Origin: Bin55 sp009840545
Lineage (GTDB): Bacteria > Pseudomonadota > Gammaproteobacteria > Pseudomonadales > Azotimanducaceae
Direction of reading: 5' to 3'
Length of the DNA: 64,000 bases
Assembly: GCA_965208815.1 (NCBI GenBank)
Contig: OZ242357.1
Span: 1,736,001-1,800,000, forward strand
The notes under the pieces were generated by a model. That model was given only the letters and a program-made list of their open reading frames with translations, had not been told where the DNA came from and did no database searches. Positions 1-10,250 of this stretch are shown here, in pieces. Position 1 is the stretch's first letter, and every line of letters starts with the position of its first letter. The position numbers were made by a program, and so were the translations under genes.

Positions 1-142
1 TGCCGGCCAGCCAAGCAAATTCAGTCGACCCAGCACAGGCCACACGCACAACGTAGAGAAAACTGTTGCCCATTGACCGCTCCGGAGAGCTCGAGTCGTC
101 GGAGTCCTAAGTGGTGAGACATTCTCCAGCTACGTGGTCGGT
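1..142. other. left-edge segment, no supported gene
   Basis: This segment lies downstream of the last ABC gene. One minus-strand frame stays open to the window edge and encodes a hydrophobic stretch, so a membrane protein gene may run off the left edge. It has no convincing start codon or ribosome site, so nothing is called. Confidence 0.2.
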
Positions 143-2212
143 TTATTGAGCCGTAGAGGTCTGCAAATTGACAAACTCACGGTAAGGGCCATCGGTTCGA
201 TTCATTAGCGTCTCGTGGTCACCCACCTCCTTCACCACACCTTCATCGATGAACACAATCTGGTCAGCTTGTCGTATCGTAGACATCCGATGCGCAATCA
301 CGATTACCAATTTATTTTTCGCTGCTTCACGCAATGAACTAACCAGAGCATTCTCCGTAAACGGGTCTAGAGCCGCTGTAGGCTCGTCGAGGATAAGAAT
401 CTTGGAATCTCGCACCAATCCTCTTGCAATGCAGAGTCTCTGTTGTTGGCCTACTGAGAGAGTATCTCCGGATTGCCCCAAGATGGTGTCCAACCCATCG
501 GACAAATCTTCGATGAATTCCATGCAGCGAGCTGTTTCCAGCGCTTTGATGAGTTCTTCCTCCGACGCGTTCGGATTTGCAAACAAGAGATTCGATCGGA
601 TGGATTCGGAAAGCAAAAAGTGCTCCTGAAAAATGTAAGCAATTTGATCCCGCAGGGATTTGAGATCGACTTTCATCACGTCATGGTTATCGATCAGAAC
701 TCGGCCATTGGTCGGCTTTATAAATGAAGGAATCAAGTACGCCAAGCTTGTCTTTCCAGATCCTGTTGGGCCGACAAACGCAACTACTTGGTTCATTCGC
801 ATTTCCAGATCGATGTTCTTGAGAGCTTCGTGCCCGTTTGGGTATGTGAAATCAACATTCTCAAGACGCACACTTCTGGTTATTTGGGGTAGTTTGTTCT
901 GATCGTTGTGCATTTCGTCGTCCGTTATTCGATCCATGAAGACGAATACGCGTCGAGCTGCTGCTGCTTGATCCTGAAGATTCAGCCACATGCGTCCTAT
1001 TCCAATGAAACGTCCACGCAGCAACATGTACATACCGAACATTGCTCCAAAATCGCCAACGGTCAGAATACCGTCAATGACCATGTTGGAAACGAGCCAA
1101 GACAAGTAAAAGCCGATTGGCCAACCTGCAGCTTCGATGATCATTTCTACACCAGTCCAAGGTATTGCTTGGAGTCGCGCACGCCAGAAAGCATGTCCAC
1201 TGCGCTGAGCAAATTTTTCCTTCTCTTGCTTCATCGCACCGAGACTTTGCACCGCTCCGATATTGTTCATCGTCTCTTCTAATGTATTGGTGGTAGCGGC
1301 CGCAGCTGCTCGGTGGTTTTGAGTCACTCTGCGTATCCACTTAGACGGAGCTAGTGTCGTAATAATGGTGATTGGCATCATCAACGCAACGAGTCCAACA
1401 AGTTGTATCGATACGTCCGCGTAGGTCCACCAAAGCGAATAGAACACGATACCCAAACTCCAAAGCGTCCAAAATGGCGAATAGGTGATTTCCGTAAGGC
1501 ACGTGTACACCATGGGGGTGTCGTAGAGTGTACGATACAAGGAATCTCCCGTGCGATGGTCGTCAATGGTGGTCATTGGGGCACGGACCAATCTGTAGTA
1601 CAAGTCTCGACGCAAACTGTTTACAAATCTCTGCGTGAGGCGAACATCGATCCACCATTCCGCTATTCCGTAAAGCCCCCCAGCCCCGCTACCACCCCCA
1701 CTGATCGCATTTTCCGCATTACTTGCGGTATCTCTTCCGCCATATGTTCCTGCCCCAGTACCTCCGATCGTAGTTCCAATAAAGAACATTCCAATCAACC
1801 AACAAATCGTAATGAATATGAGCATTTCGATTCGTTCCATCGGTTCGAGTATTCGGAGCAGCCAGTCCATGTGTGGAGGAAAAGCGGCCACGTCCGCCAC
1901 TAACGGAACTCCCAAGATAATGTGATCGGTTATGATTTTTCCAAACCAAGGATAAAAGAGTCCTGGAACAATCATGACGACTCCCATCATCCACTTGGTA
2001 AGGAATAAACCCCATACTGCCTTGACGTATGTGGCACCTCGCAAGATCATCATGATCGCTTCCCGTTGCGTCATTTCGTGATCGAGGTCCAATTGATCGT
2101 CAAATTTGGCGCCGGCCTGAAATCCAGAGATGAGAGAGTGATCTTGCTGTGTAGTATCGGTGGTTTTGTTAACCTTCCGCGCTCGAACGATTTTCTGCAG
2201 GAACCTGTACAT
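143..2212 (-). CDS. ABC exporter half-transporter (membrane domain fused to ATPase), partner A
   Basis: An inner-membrane ABC exporter subunit of 689 residues with an N-terminal type-IV membrane domain (about 60-410) and a C-terminal ATPase domain (about 445-685). The ATPase motifs are intact: Walker A GPTGSGKT at 481-488, Q-loop Gln529, signature LSVGQ at 585-589 (Val replaces the usual first Gly), Walker B ILILDE at 605-610 and switch His641. A Gly-rich insert at about 148-180 within the membrane domain is unusual for the family. It starts 5 bases after the stop of the 743-residue ABC gene, so the two are co-transcribed and, by inference, form a heterodimer. Substrate cannot be read from the sequence. 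The fold and class are certain; the partner and the exporter role are inferred. Confidence 0.93.
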   Translation of the reverse strand: MYRFLQKIVRARKVNKTTDTTQQDHSLISGFQAGAKFDDQLDLDHEMTQREAIMMILRGATYVKAVWGLFLTKWMMGVVMIVPGLFYPWFGKIITDHIILGVPLVADVAAFPPHMDWLLRILEPMERIEMLIFITICWLIGMFFIGTTIGGTGAGTYGGRDTASNAENAISGGGSGAGGLYGIAEWWIDVRLTQRFVNSLRRDLYYRLVRAPMTTIDDHRTGDSLYRTLYDTPMVYTCLTEITYSPFWTLWSLGIVFYSLWWTYADVSIQLVGLVALMMPITIITTLAPSKWIRRVTQNHRAAAAATTNTLEETMNNIGAVQSLGAMKQEKEKFAQRSGHAFWRARLQAIPWTGVEMIIEAAGWPIGFYLSWLVSNMVIDGILTVGDFGAMFGMYMLLRGRFIGIGRMWLNLQDQAAAARRVFVFMDRITDDEMHNDQNKLPQITRSVRLENVDFTYPNGHEALKNIDLEMRMNQVVAFVGPTGSGKTSLAYLIPSFIKPTNGRVLIDNHDVMKVDLKSLRDQIAYIFQEHFLLSESIRSNLLFANPNASEEELIKALETARCMEFIEDLSDGLDTILGQSGDTLSVGQQQRLCIARGLVRDSKILILDEPTAALDPFTENALVSSLREAAKNKLVIVIAHRMSTIRQADQIVFIDEGVVKEVGDHETLMNRTDGPYREFVNLQTSTAQ

Positions 2213-2217
2213 ATCAG

Positions 2218-4449
2218 CTAGCCTCCCGATCCACCGGTAGTGCCTGTGATTCCAACTTCTTCCGCTTGAACAAAAGCGCGGTATCGACCCTCTGGTCGTG
2301 ACATTAACTCTTCGTGCGAACCTGTTTCAACCACCACACCTTCCTCTAGAAATGCAATGTTGTCGGCGTTTCTAATTGTCGAAAGTCGATGCGTGATTAG
2401 AAACACCACCTTATCTTCTCCCCACTCAGAGAGGTTTCGAAGCACTTGGTGTTCCGTCTTTGCATCCAGAGAGGCTGTGGGTTCATCCAGTATTAGCAAA
2501 GGATCGTTTCGAATAACGGCCCGCGCAATCGTCAATCGTTGACGTTGACCCGACGAAAGCTTGCTACCTCTTTCTCCTAATTGAGTTCTGTAGCCGTCTT
2601 CCAGTTCCTGGATGAATTCGTCTGCGCAGGCAATCTTTGCAGCAGCGACTATGTCATCCTGACTCACGTCGCGGTTGCCAAATGAGATGTTCTCCGCAAC
2701 CGTACTTGTAAACAATACATTTTTCTGTAAGGCTATTGCAGTGTTAGATCGAACGTCATCTAAATCGAAATCTCGCAAGTCGGTCCCGTTGATCGACACG
2801 ATTCCACTAGTGGGGTCATAGAGTCGCAACAGTAGCGTCATCAGAGTGGATTTGCCCGAACCTGTGCTTCCGACAATGGCAGTAATTTCACCCGGTTTCG
2901 CTACGAGATTTACTCCATGTAGAACTTTGGGTCCATCTTCGTATTCGAAGTGAACATCACTCCATGTAACAGACTCAATTTTCTTTGGGTATGGCTTAGG
3001 CGATGAAGCACTAACAACATTGGGTTCCAGATCCAAGAAGTAAAAAGCTCGTTCCAGTCCAATGAAAAGGTCCTGTAGCATGCACCACAGTCGGACAAAA
3101 CCTCGTGCTGCACCAATGGCTCCGTCCACTCGTCCATTGGCGTTGCGATAAGCGGCTAAGTTCCAAATGCCGAAACCAATGAAAACAAGCGCCCAAGTGG
3201 GAATTGCGGTCTCTCTCTCTATAAGCGTCCACCGAATAATGGTGAATTCCAATACTAAGGCAACAAGTCCTCCGACAATCGCCACAATCAAGCTGAGCAC
3301 TATCATCCCGAGACGTAAGTAGAGGGCAGCATCCAGTGCTTTCTGCGAGTCAACATTGAATCGTTCTAGTACAATGGGTTCAGCACAGTTTGCTTTGACG
3401 ACCTTGAGCGCGGCAAAGGTCTCCTGCAGGCGTGAAGTGAAGTTACTGTTGAGAACGCGATTCGCAACTGACAATCTTCGAATAATGGGAGTTGCATACG
3501 CAGTGATAATTGCCATAGGAATAAAGCACGCCAAGACGCTCCAGGCAAGAATAGGATCGAACCAAAATAGAAACACAAACACAATCGACATATTTCTGAT
3601 GTCTTCCAATGGTCCTACTACCAACTCATTCAGAACATTGACAACCATGGAACTGTCCTGATAAATCCGATAGATAGCATCGCCCGAACGGTTGTGATAG
3701 TGAAATGTCAACGACAAATGTTCCAATCGTTCCACCATCGCTACGCGAAGATAGTGATTTACGTTTTGCCAAACCCAACTTGGGTAGTAACGATAAAGTG
3801 CCAGAAGAACAATTCCAAAGATTTCTCCTATCGCAAACCAAACCAACATACGGTTGCGGACAGTCCTTCTCTGATCTTTACAGAGATCAATTTCCGGATC
3901 AAAACTGACTCTTTCTCCGACGAATGTCGTACAACGTTCAGATAGATACTCGGCCCAGAGCACATCTATCTCCGGATCCTCTATAAAATCTTCTGAGGAC
4001 TCTAAGATTGCTGCAACAGCCGGGTCCGACCTAGGTTCTTCGTACTGATAGTCTGTTCGACGTTCACCGCTAAGAAACTCGGGGCGAACATAACTTTCAT
4101 CGACAAGCACAAGAAATGCTTGAACTGGTTGCATCTTGTCGTTCACAAGCATCTTGTTGTCCCACATATCCGATGACATCGTTCCAGTAAAAGTGAACAG
4201 AAATGTCAGGAACAAACCTATTAAGAAAAATGCGACTATGTGAACAAACATGGGCCACATGAACGGAATGGAACGAACAATAACGCTTCCCATACGCCGT
4301 GCTGTAATTTCCGGTGCCTCATCAAGATCAACCAATGCTCGAGAGGTTTCTCTCTTGGCCCACGCTTCGACCCTGTTCCACCAGGGGATGATGAACTCGC
4401 GAACTCTGACGTAAATTGCATTTGCCAGTTCTTTCAAAGTTTCAAGCAT
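2218..4449 (-). CDS. ABC exporter half-transporter with large periplasmic insert, partner B
   Basis: A 743-residue membrane-ATPase fusion. Its motifs are Walker A GSTGSGKS at 527-534, Q-loop Gln575, signature LSSGQ at 631-635, Walker B LLILDE at 651-656 and switch His687. Both this subunit and its neighbour keep the catalytic Glu, so neither shows the degenerate site seen in many heterodimers. Between the first hydrophobic segment (about 65-90) and the second (about 200-220) is a roughly 110-residue acidic insert with two cysteines (173 and 190). It is probably periplasmic, and ordinary half-transporters lack it. The C-terminus is Gly/Thr-rich. The gene is first in a two-gene unit, 5 bases before the 689-residue partner. 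Substrate is unknown. Confidence 0.92.
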   Translation of the reverse strand: MLETLKELANAIYVRVREFIIPWWNRVEAWAKRETSRALVDLDEAPEITARRMGSVIVRSIPFMWPMFVHIVAFFLIGLFLTFLFTFTGTMSSDMWDNKMLVNDKMQPVQAFLVLVDESYVRPEFLSGERRTDYQYEEPRSDPAVAAILESSEDFIEDPEIDVLWAEYLSERCTTFVGERVSFDPEIDLCKDQRRTVRNRMLVWFAIGEIFGIVLLALYRYYPSWVWQNVNHYLRVAMVERLEHLSLTFHYHNRSGDAIYRIYQDSSMVVNVLNELVVGPLEDIRNMSIVFVFLFWFDPILAWSVLACFIPMAIITAYATPIIRRLSVANRVLNSNFTSRLQETFAALKVVKANCAEPIVLERFNVDSQKALDAALYLRLGMIVLSLIVAIVGGLVALVLEFTIIRWTLIERETAIPTWALVFIGFGIWNLAAYRNANGRVDGAIGAARGFVRLWCMLQDLFIGLERAFYFLDLEPNVVSASSPKPYPKKIESVTWSDVHFEYEDGPKVLHGVNLVAKPGEITAIVGSTGSGKSTLMTLLLRLYDPTSGIVSINGTDLRDFDLDDVRSNTAIALQKNVLFTSTVAENISFGNRDVSQDDIVAAAKIACADEFIQELEDGYRTQLGERGSKLSSGQRQRLTIARAVIRNDPLLILDEPTASLDAKTEHQVLRNLSEWGEDKVVFLITHRLSTIRNADNIAFLEEGVVVETGSHEELMSRPEGRYRAFVQAEEVGITGTTGGSGG

Positions 4450-4973
4450 GTTGCACGCCTCGTATTCCGAGTGCTAGGGGAACGTCAGGTCGACATCTGG
4501 TTTTGTGAAGTGAGGGGGGAGGGCTGCAATTAAGAGCCATATCGTGCCTCATCATGACGGAGAGTTGGAATGGCTTTGGGGTCGCGGTTCATCGGGATTA
4601 ACTCCGACTGGTGCGTTTGGGAGAGACGGGAATCTCTGCACCCCAGCAGATGTCGTGACAGAATCCATCTAAATCGACGATGCTAAAGAATAACGAACCA
4701 GCTTCTAGTGCGACACTCGAGCTTCGAGGCCACAATACAAACTGTGAAGTTATGGTCTAGATGTAAGCGAATTTGGAAACACAGGAGACTCAAGGTCGTT
4801 CTCGATTGCTCGAGACATCGACCTGAATCAGAATGTTTTCTTAATCCGTCTTATCTGAATCGATTCCGTTCGATTTCACTTGCCAACAAAAATAATGAAT
4901 CATTGCTAACCCTCCGTTCAACCAAATCTGATAGTACCAGAATCGGATGAGGATGAGGCCGCTCAAAAACTCA
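4450..4973. other. intergenic region between the two ABC pairs
   Basis: These 524 bases hold no gene I can support. Short frames exist on both strands, including a 38-codon minus-strand frame starting near 4668, but none has a ribosome site or a recognisable product. It presumably carries the promoter for the 743/689-residue ABC pair and the transcript end of the upstream pair. Confidence 0.4.
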
Positions 4974-6821
4974 CTAACGATACCGCTCGGCTTGAGCATC
5001 GTACATTTGACGATACTTGCCATTTAGTTTGATGAGATCCTCGTGACTTCCATATTCGATAATGCGACCGTCTTCGATAACACAAATCAGATCCGCCATT
5101 CGCACGGTTGAAAATCGATGAGAGACTAGGACCACAGTACGCCCCTCCGTGAGATGAGCAAATCTGTCAAACACCTCAGCTTCCTTGAAAGCATCCAATG
5201 CTGCCGTGGGTTCATCGAGAATGAACAGATGCGCATCATTCATGAACGCTCGGGAGATTGCGACGTTCTGCCATTCGCCACCGGAGAGGTCCACTCCCTC
5301 ATCATAAGTCCTGCCCAACATGGTGTCGTATTGGTTGGGCAACTTCATAGCCATGTCGTGAGCCCCACCACTCTTGGCTGACTGTACGATTCTCGGTCGG
5401 TCGTTCATGGCGTCAACGTATCCCACACCGATGTTGTCCGCAACCGAAAAGTCGTAACGTGCAAAGTCTTGAAATATCACAGTAATGCCGTTCCTCAGTT
5501 CGTCAACGTCGTATTCTCGATAGTCCCTTCCATCCAAGGAAACTGAACCGTCGATCGGATCGTAGAACCTCGTTAGCAACTTAACCAAGGTTGTCTTTCC
5601 TGAACCGTTTTCGCCCACAATGGCAAGTCGATTGTTTGCAGGAATGACGAGAGAAATGTCTTTAAGAACCCAATGGTCAGTACCGGGATATCGAAAAGAC
5701 ACGTTCTTGAGTTCAATGCCCTTATTGAGTCCCGCAGGTACAATGCTGCCACTGTTTTTCTGAGAAATGTCAAGTGCACCTTCGGCAGTTTGAGGATCCA
5801 AGTCAACCAATTCGAAAAACCGCGTAAGGTAGAGGGAGTTTTCAAAGATTCCACCTACAGAGGAAAACCAAACTTCAATCGATTCTTTGCTGCTCTGAGC
5901 TGCCCCAAATACCATAAACAGATCTCCAATGGAGATTTCACCCATACTCGCTCGATATACTGCATATATCCATACAACACATAGCCCAAGTGTTCCGACA
6001 ATATCTAAAACAACCTCCAATTTAAGAAAGTGAACATTTAGCTCAAAATTAGATCTGATTACTAATTCTCGGAATTCGAAAAACTTTTTCATGAAATAGC
6101 TAGCTAAACTAAAGACTTTTATTTCCTTGACCATGTTCCTTGACGTTACCGCTTGATGAAAATATGACGTAAGTCTATAATTTCTAGTTAACTTAACACC
6201 TAGATCAAATCTCTTTCTTGCCGTGTATCCTTCGGCAATTATGCGTGGTGCAACCGCTGCAAACAATACAAAGAAAGCTAAAGGATGGAGAGTAGACAAG
6301 AGGCTAAACATCGCAAATAACATAAAGGTCTGAGAAGCCACACCTAATAAACTATGTACTGCTCCGTGAAGATTTCCTACATTGGTACGTGCTTGATATA
6401 GTCGGTCATAGAACTCTGGGAATTCATAATACACCAAATCTAACATTGTAGCCTTTTCAAATAAGATGCTGTAACTTTTACTGTTGACCTTCTCAACAAC
6501 CATGAAATTAATAAACGTGGTGCTCGCATTGAAAATAGATTGAACTATGTGAGTGATAACTATTGCAATCATGGGAAACAAAACGATAAACCAGTTAATA
6601 TCAGTATCTAGACTTGCGACGATGCGATCAATGACCACTTTGCCGAGCCATAGTAGAAGTGCAGATAGTCCTGCCTGAATAATTCCAGTAGAATTAGACA
6701 CTATGAAGTAAAACGGCGTGGACCGAAATACAAAGCTAGTTGTTCTTGGAAGAAGGCCTAACGTCTCCAATATAGACTTAGACTGTAGCTCTTCAAATGG
6801 ATTAAATGATCTAACGGCCAT
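4974..6821 (-). CDS. ABC exporter half-transporter, second pair, downstream partner
   Basis: A 615-residue ABC exporter subunit: membrane domain about 35-330, ATPase about 368-610. Walker A GENGSGKT is at 403-410, Q-loop Gln451 lies in IFQDF, signature LSGGE at 512-516, Walker B LFILDE at 532-537 and switch His568. The FQDF...Y...S...NIG arrangement after the Q-loop resembles, from memory, exporters of modified peptides of the NisT/SpaT type, but no precursor peptide or modification gene is visible. It lies 71 bases after the 616-residue ABC gene and is similar along its whole length (identical motif spacing), so the two arose by duplication and probably dimerise. The first half of the gene is noticeably more A+T-rich than its neighbours. 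Confidence 0.92.
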   Translation of the reverse strand: MAVRSFNPFEELQSKSILETLGLLPRTTSFVFRSTPFYFIVSNSTGIIQAGLSALLLWLGKVVIDRIVASLDTDINWFIVLFPMIAIVITHIVQSIFNASTTFINFMVVEKVNSKSYSILFEKATMLDLVYYEFPEFYDRLYQARTNVGNLHGAVHSLLGVASQTFMLFAMFSLLSTLHPLAFFVLFAAVAPRIIAEGYTARKRFDLGVKLTRNYRLTSYFHQAVTSRNMVKEIKVFSLASYFMKKFFEFRELVIRSNFELNVHFLKLEVVLDIVGTLGLCVVWIYAVYRASMGEISIGDLFMVFGAAQSSKESIEVWFSSVGGIFENSLYLTRFFELVDLDPQTAEGALDISQKNSGSIVPAGLNKGIELKNVSFRYPGTDHWVLKDISLVIPANNRLAIVGENGSGKTTLVKLLTRFYDPIDGSVSLDGRDYREYDVDELRNGITVIFQDFARYDFSVADNIGVGYVDAMNDRPRIVQSAKSGGAHDMAMKLPNQYDTMLGRTYDEGVDLSGGEWQNVAISRAFMNDAHLFILDEPTAALDAFKEAEVFDRFAHLTEGRTVVLVSHRFSTVRMADLICVIEDGRIIEYGSHEDLIKLNGKYRQMYDAQAERYR

Positions 6822-6892
6822 TTGATTGTGTTTTCACTGAGCAACCTAAGGGTCTTGTTCGCTTGGTCATAATACCTTGTTAAAAAGTGTGT

Positions 6893-8743
6893 TTACTCAC
6901 GATACTTTCGTGCTTGAATTTCAAACATTTCAAAATACTTCCCCTTACGTGAGATCAGATCCTCATGACTTCCCACCTCTACTGACTGTCCGTTCTCTAT
7001 GACAACAATGAGATCGGCCATTCGTACAGTCGAAAATCGATGAGAGATGAATATTAGTGTTTTGTTGGATGAAAGTTTTGCGACTTTCTTGTAGAGTTCA
7101 CGTTCTCTCAAAGAATCCAGTGCCGCCGTTGGCTCATCTAGTATTAGAATTGGAGATTCGCTCATATATGCTCTGGCGATGGCTACTTGCTGCCATTCTC
7201 CGCCAGAAAGATCGACTCCTTCCTCCATTGTGCGCCCTAGCATAGTGTCATACCCGTTAGGTAGATTGTCGATGAGTGTTTCAGTGCCGCTTTGGATCGC
7301 TGCGTTCTTTATCTTTTTCCGGTCCGAGATATACCTGACCGAACCAATTCCAATATTCTCTGCAACCGAGATTTCGTACTTAACAAAGTCCTGAAACACA
7401 ATCCCGATACTTTCCCGCAAACTCTCCAGGTCGTAGTCGCGGTAATCCCGTCCATCAAGACTTATGGAGCCTTTTACCGGGTCGTAGAAACGAGCAAGCA
7501 ATTTCACGAGAGTAGTCTTTCCCGCTCCGTTTTCTCCCACGATGGCCACTTTGGGTCCAGCGGGAATATCAAACGAAACGTTGTTCAAGACATCTTTGTC
7601 CGTGGCTGGATAGCGGAACGATAAATTTTCTACACTGATTCCTCTCTGGACCGTTAGGGACCCAACAAAAATTGGATTCTGTCGGGGTGGTTCCAGAGAA
7701 CCAGCAATAGACTGAGGTTGAATATCCAAAAAGTCAAACAGTCGCGAGATTTGCAACGAAGATCCATATACCTGGTTCACGTTGCCAACAAGGCTTCCTA
7801 CAAGACTCACAATTTGTTGGGAGGCACTGAAAACAGCGGTAAGCGTACCTGGAGAAATCTCTCCTCTAGCAGCTTGAATCACTGCGAAAACACTCACTGC
7901 ACCGATAAAGACAGCTGAAAACGCATCTAAACAGACGTTGTAGCGCATGAAATGAAGCATTTGCTTTTTGTGGGCTGACATATATTCAGTTCGAAATCCC
8001 AAGAACCGTCCGATGAGCCAGTCTCCCAATCCGAAGATGCGAACTTCCTTTGCCTTTTCTCGTTCCAGCAAGACTTCCTCGATATAGTTGATAAGCCTAT
8101 AGTTACGAGTCAAATCAGATCCAAGTTGAAAACTTTTTCGCGTCATGTAGCCTTGAAGAAAAAACCGTGGAAGAACGGAAACGACTAGAACAACAAACGC
8201 AAGCGGATGGAGCAATGAGATCAATCCAAACATTGCGGAAAGGGAAATTACCGTCTGCAAAAAGTGAAACAAATCCATCGGCATCATTTGAACTGACCCT
8301 AGCTGTCCCTCCGCCTGTTTCAATTGGTCGTAAAACTTCGGTGCTTCGAAAAATGCCACATCCAGAACTGATGCCTTTCGCAAGAGTTTTTCATTCGTTG
8401 AGTTATTGGTCCGCTCAGACAGATAGTCTTGCGCAAGCCACTCAATGCCCGCTACTAAAGAAGATCCAATCCAGAGCGAAAAAATAATGGCGAGAGGCAG
8501 GATGATCATCCCCCACTGTAAACCCAAACTTTGACTTTCAAATACCGCATCGACGATGACTTTTGTGAGATAGATGGTCGCTGCCGGAACTACCGCCCCC
8601 ACCAACGTACATACACCTATGAAAATGATTAGCGGAGGCGAAACCTCCCACGCAAGCTTCAAGACTCGAGGAACCATTGCTGCGAGGGCACGCACTGTCT
8701 TAATGCGACTAAGCTCATTAGGGTCGTAGGCTTCTTCACTCAT
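6893..8743 (-). CDS. ABC exporter half-transporter, second pair, upstream partner
   Basis: A 616-residue inner-membrane ABC exporter subunit. The N-terminal membrane domain (about 35-320) is followed by an ATPase with Walker A GENGAGKT at 403-410, Q-loop Gln451, signature LSGGE at 512-516, Walker B ILILDE at 532-537 and switch His568. Every motif falls at the same residue number as in the next gene, so the two are paralogs. The ATG at 8743 is preceded by an AGG about nine bases upstream. As the first gene of the four-ABC run, its promoter should lie between 8744 and the divergent CoA-transferase. No peptidase or substrate-binding domain is fused to it. Confidence 0.92.
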   Translation of the reverse strand: MSEEAYDPNELSRIKTVRALAAMVPRVLKLAWEVSPPLIIFIGVCTLVGAVVPAATIYLTKVIVDAVFESQSLGLQWGMIILPLAIIFSLWIGSSLVAGIEWLAQDYLSERTNNSTNEKLLRKASVLDVAFFEAPKFYDQLKQAEGQLGSVQMMPMDLFHFLQTVISLSAMFGLISLLHPLAFVVLVVSVLPRFFLQGYMTRKSFQLGSDLTRNYRLINYIEEVLLEREKAKEVRIFGLGDWLIGRFLGFRTEYMSAHKKQMLHFMRYNVCLDAFSAVFIGAVSVFAVIQAARGEISPGTLTAVFSASQQIVSLVGSLVGNVNQVYGSSLQISRLFDFLDIQPQSIAGSLEPPRQNPIFVGSLTVQRGISVENLSFRYPATDKDVLNNVSFDIPAGPKVAIVGENGAGKTTLVKLLARFYDPVKGSISLDGRDYRDYDLESLRESIGIVFQDFVKYEISVAENIGIGSVRYISDRKKIKNAAIQSGTETLIDNLPNGYDTMLGRTMEEGVDLSGGEWQQVAIARAYMSESPILILDEPTAALDSLRERELYKKVAKLSSNKTLIFISHRFSTVRMADLIVVIENGQSVEVGSHEDLISRKGKYFEMFEIQARKYRE

Positions 8744-8843
8744 CGGTTACAACCTAATCAACTGAACCTGTACATAGGACATGATTGAAACAAGAGACTG
8801 CTTCGGCGGAAGTCGAATGAGCCCAAAGAATCCCATTTTCCAA

Positions 8844-8872
8844 TTGAAACCGGGCGGGACTCTTGCTATTAC
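8844..8872 (+). promoter_or_regulatory. possible sigma-70 promoter for the CoA-transferase gene
   Basis: TTGAAA at 8844-8849 is separated by 17 bases from TATTAC at 8867-8872, about 105 bases before the start codon. Matches to the consensus boxes are partial, so this is a candidate only. Confidence 0.25.
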
Positions 8873-8976
8873 ATTATGCAACGAGGCAATGACTATTGGT
8901 ACGTTAAACTATCTGCATTTTCACACTCATAGATTGCCTTTGGCAATCGCGCAACTTCGACCAAATTGGAGTAACA

Positions 8977-10197
8977 ATGGCAGCATTGGACGGCTTGCGA
9001 ATCCTCGATATGACGCAATACGAGGCGGGCACATCCTGTACCCAAGCACTAGCTTGGATGGGTGCTGATGTCGTCAAAATTGAGGCTCCCGAATACGGAG
9101 ACCCTGGTAGAGGGGTCCGAGGTTCGGGTCAGAGTGACTATTCCCCCTATTTTTGCGCTTGGAATGCCAACAAGAAGAGCCTCGCACTCAACCTCCGTAC
9201 CGAAGAAGGACGGAAATTACTGCTGAGACTTGTTCCGAATTTCGATGTGTTCGTAGAGAACTACGGTCCCGGTATTGTCGAGAGGTTAGATATCGAATAC
9301 GAGACGCTTGCGAAAGTTCACCCGGGGCTCATCTACACCCGAATTAAGGGATTCGGCACATCGGGTCCCTACTCAGGCTATCGATGCATGGATATGGTTG
9401 CACAGGCAGCGGCTGGCGCTTTTTCAATCACGGGTGAACCCGATGGACCTCCGATGATGCCAGGATCCACTACAGGTGACTCTGGTACCGGAGTTCAGGC
9501 TGCCATGGCGATTCTTGCCGCATACATTCAACGCCAAAGAACTGGATTGGGACAGGTCATAGAACTGTCAATGCAGGAAGCGATGATCTACTACGTGCGC
9601 ACACGAGCCTTCATTGGATCGCAATGGGGAACTCGAGCCACGCCACGGACAGGCAATAGAGGGGGACTTCCTCCGGTAAACATCTATCCGTGCAAGCCTT
9701 TTGGTCCCAACGACTACATCTATTTGATGCCGGTAAACAACGATCATTGGGATGGTCTATGTGCGGCAATCGATCGACCGGACTTGTTGGTGGATGAGAG
9801 ATTTGTTAGCTATGGAGACCGTGCCCGGAACGGAGATGCCCTCTACGAAGAAATTTGTAATTGGTGCAAGACTAGAACGAAGTATGAAGCCATGGAGGCA
9901 ATTGCCGCTGCTGGCGTACCTTGTTCCGCATGTCTCGATACGGCAGAGCTCCATCACAACGATCATCTAAAAGAAAGGGGCTTTGTCGAGGAAATGGTCT
10001 TACCGGTACACGGATCTGTTCCAATGCTAGGATTCGCTCCTCGTATGTCCGAATCGAGCGTTGACATGACGCGTCCACCGAGACTAGGTGAACACACGGA
10101 CGATGTGTTGGCTGAGGAATTGAACCTGAATCCACAAGAACTCTCCGAACTGCGGGATCAAGGAGTCATCGGAGATCCGAAGCGATTCGCATCCTAG
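8977..10197 (+). CDS. family III CoA-transferase (CaiB/BaiF type)
   Basis: A 406-residue family III CoA-transferase, which moves CoA between carboxylic acids through an aspartyl-CoA thioester. The N-terminus (LDGLRILDMTQYEAG, then GADVVKIE at about 29-36) and the stretch NANKKSLALNL are typical. The catalytic aspartate is Asp168 in GSTTGD. Length matches the family norm. The ATG at 8977 has GGAG at 8968-8971. It is transcribed alone, divergently from the ABC genes and convergent with phytase, so context gives no substrate. Formyl-CoA, carnitine-CoA, 2-methylacyl and other specificities are all possible. The family is certain; the substrate is unknown. Confidence 0.93.
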   Translation: MAALDGLRILDMTQYEAGTSCTQALAWMGADVVKIEAPEYGDPGRGVRGSGQSDYSPYFCAWNANKKSLALNLRTEEGRKLLLRLVPNFDVFVENYGPGIVERLDIEYETLAKVHPGLIYTRIKGFGTSGPYSGYRCMDMVAQAAAGAFSITGEPDGPPMMPGSTTGDSGTGVQAAMAILAAYIQRQRTGLGQVIELSMQEAMIYYVRTRAFIGSQWGTRATPRTGNRGGLPPVNIYPCKPFGPNDYIYLMPVNNDHWDGLCAAIDRPDLLVDERFVSYGDRARNGDALYEEICNWCKTRTKYEAMEAIAAAGVPCSACLDTAELHHNDHLKERGFVEEMVLPVHGSVPMLGFAPRMSESSVDMTRPPRLGEHTDDVLAEELNLNPQELSELRDQGVIGDPKRFAS

Positions 10198-10210
10198 TAC
10201 GAAGTCAACC

Positions 10211-10241
10211 TTACGGGCTTGCTCGTAACGGGCTTTGCTCG
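10211..10241. repeat. imperfect tandem 15/16-bp direct repeat
   Basis: Two adjacent copies, TTACGGGCTTGCTCG and TAACGGGCTTTGCTCG, lie between the convergent CoA-transferase and phytase genes. They may act in transcript ending or be chance; nothing else supports a role. Confidence 0.35.
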
Positions 10242-10250
10242 CAGAAGCGC

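Noticed and set aside
4554..4668. A 38-codon minus-strand frame between the ABC pairs, considered as an exported peptide precursor
   Set aside because: It has no ribosome-binding site, no leader-like or cysteine/threonine-rich core, and no modification genes nearby.
4841..5023. A 60-codon hydrophobic minus-strand frame overlapping the end of the third ABC gene
   Set aside because: It overlaps the conserved C-terminus of the ABC gene in another frame and has no independent support.
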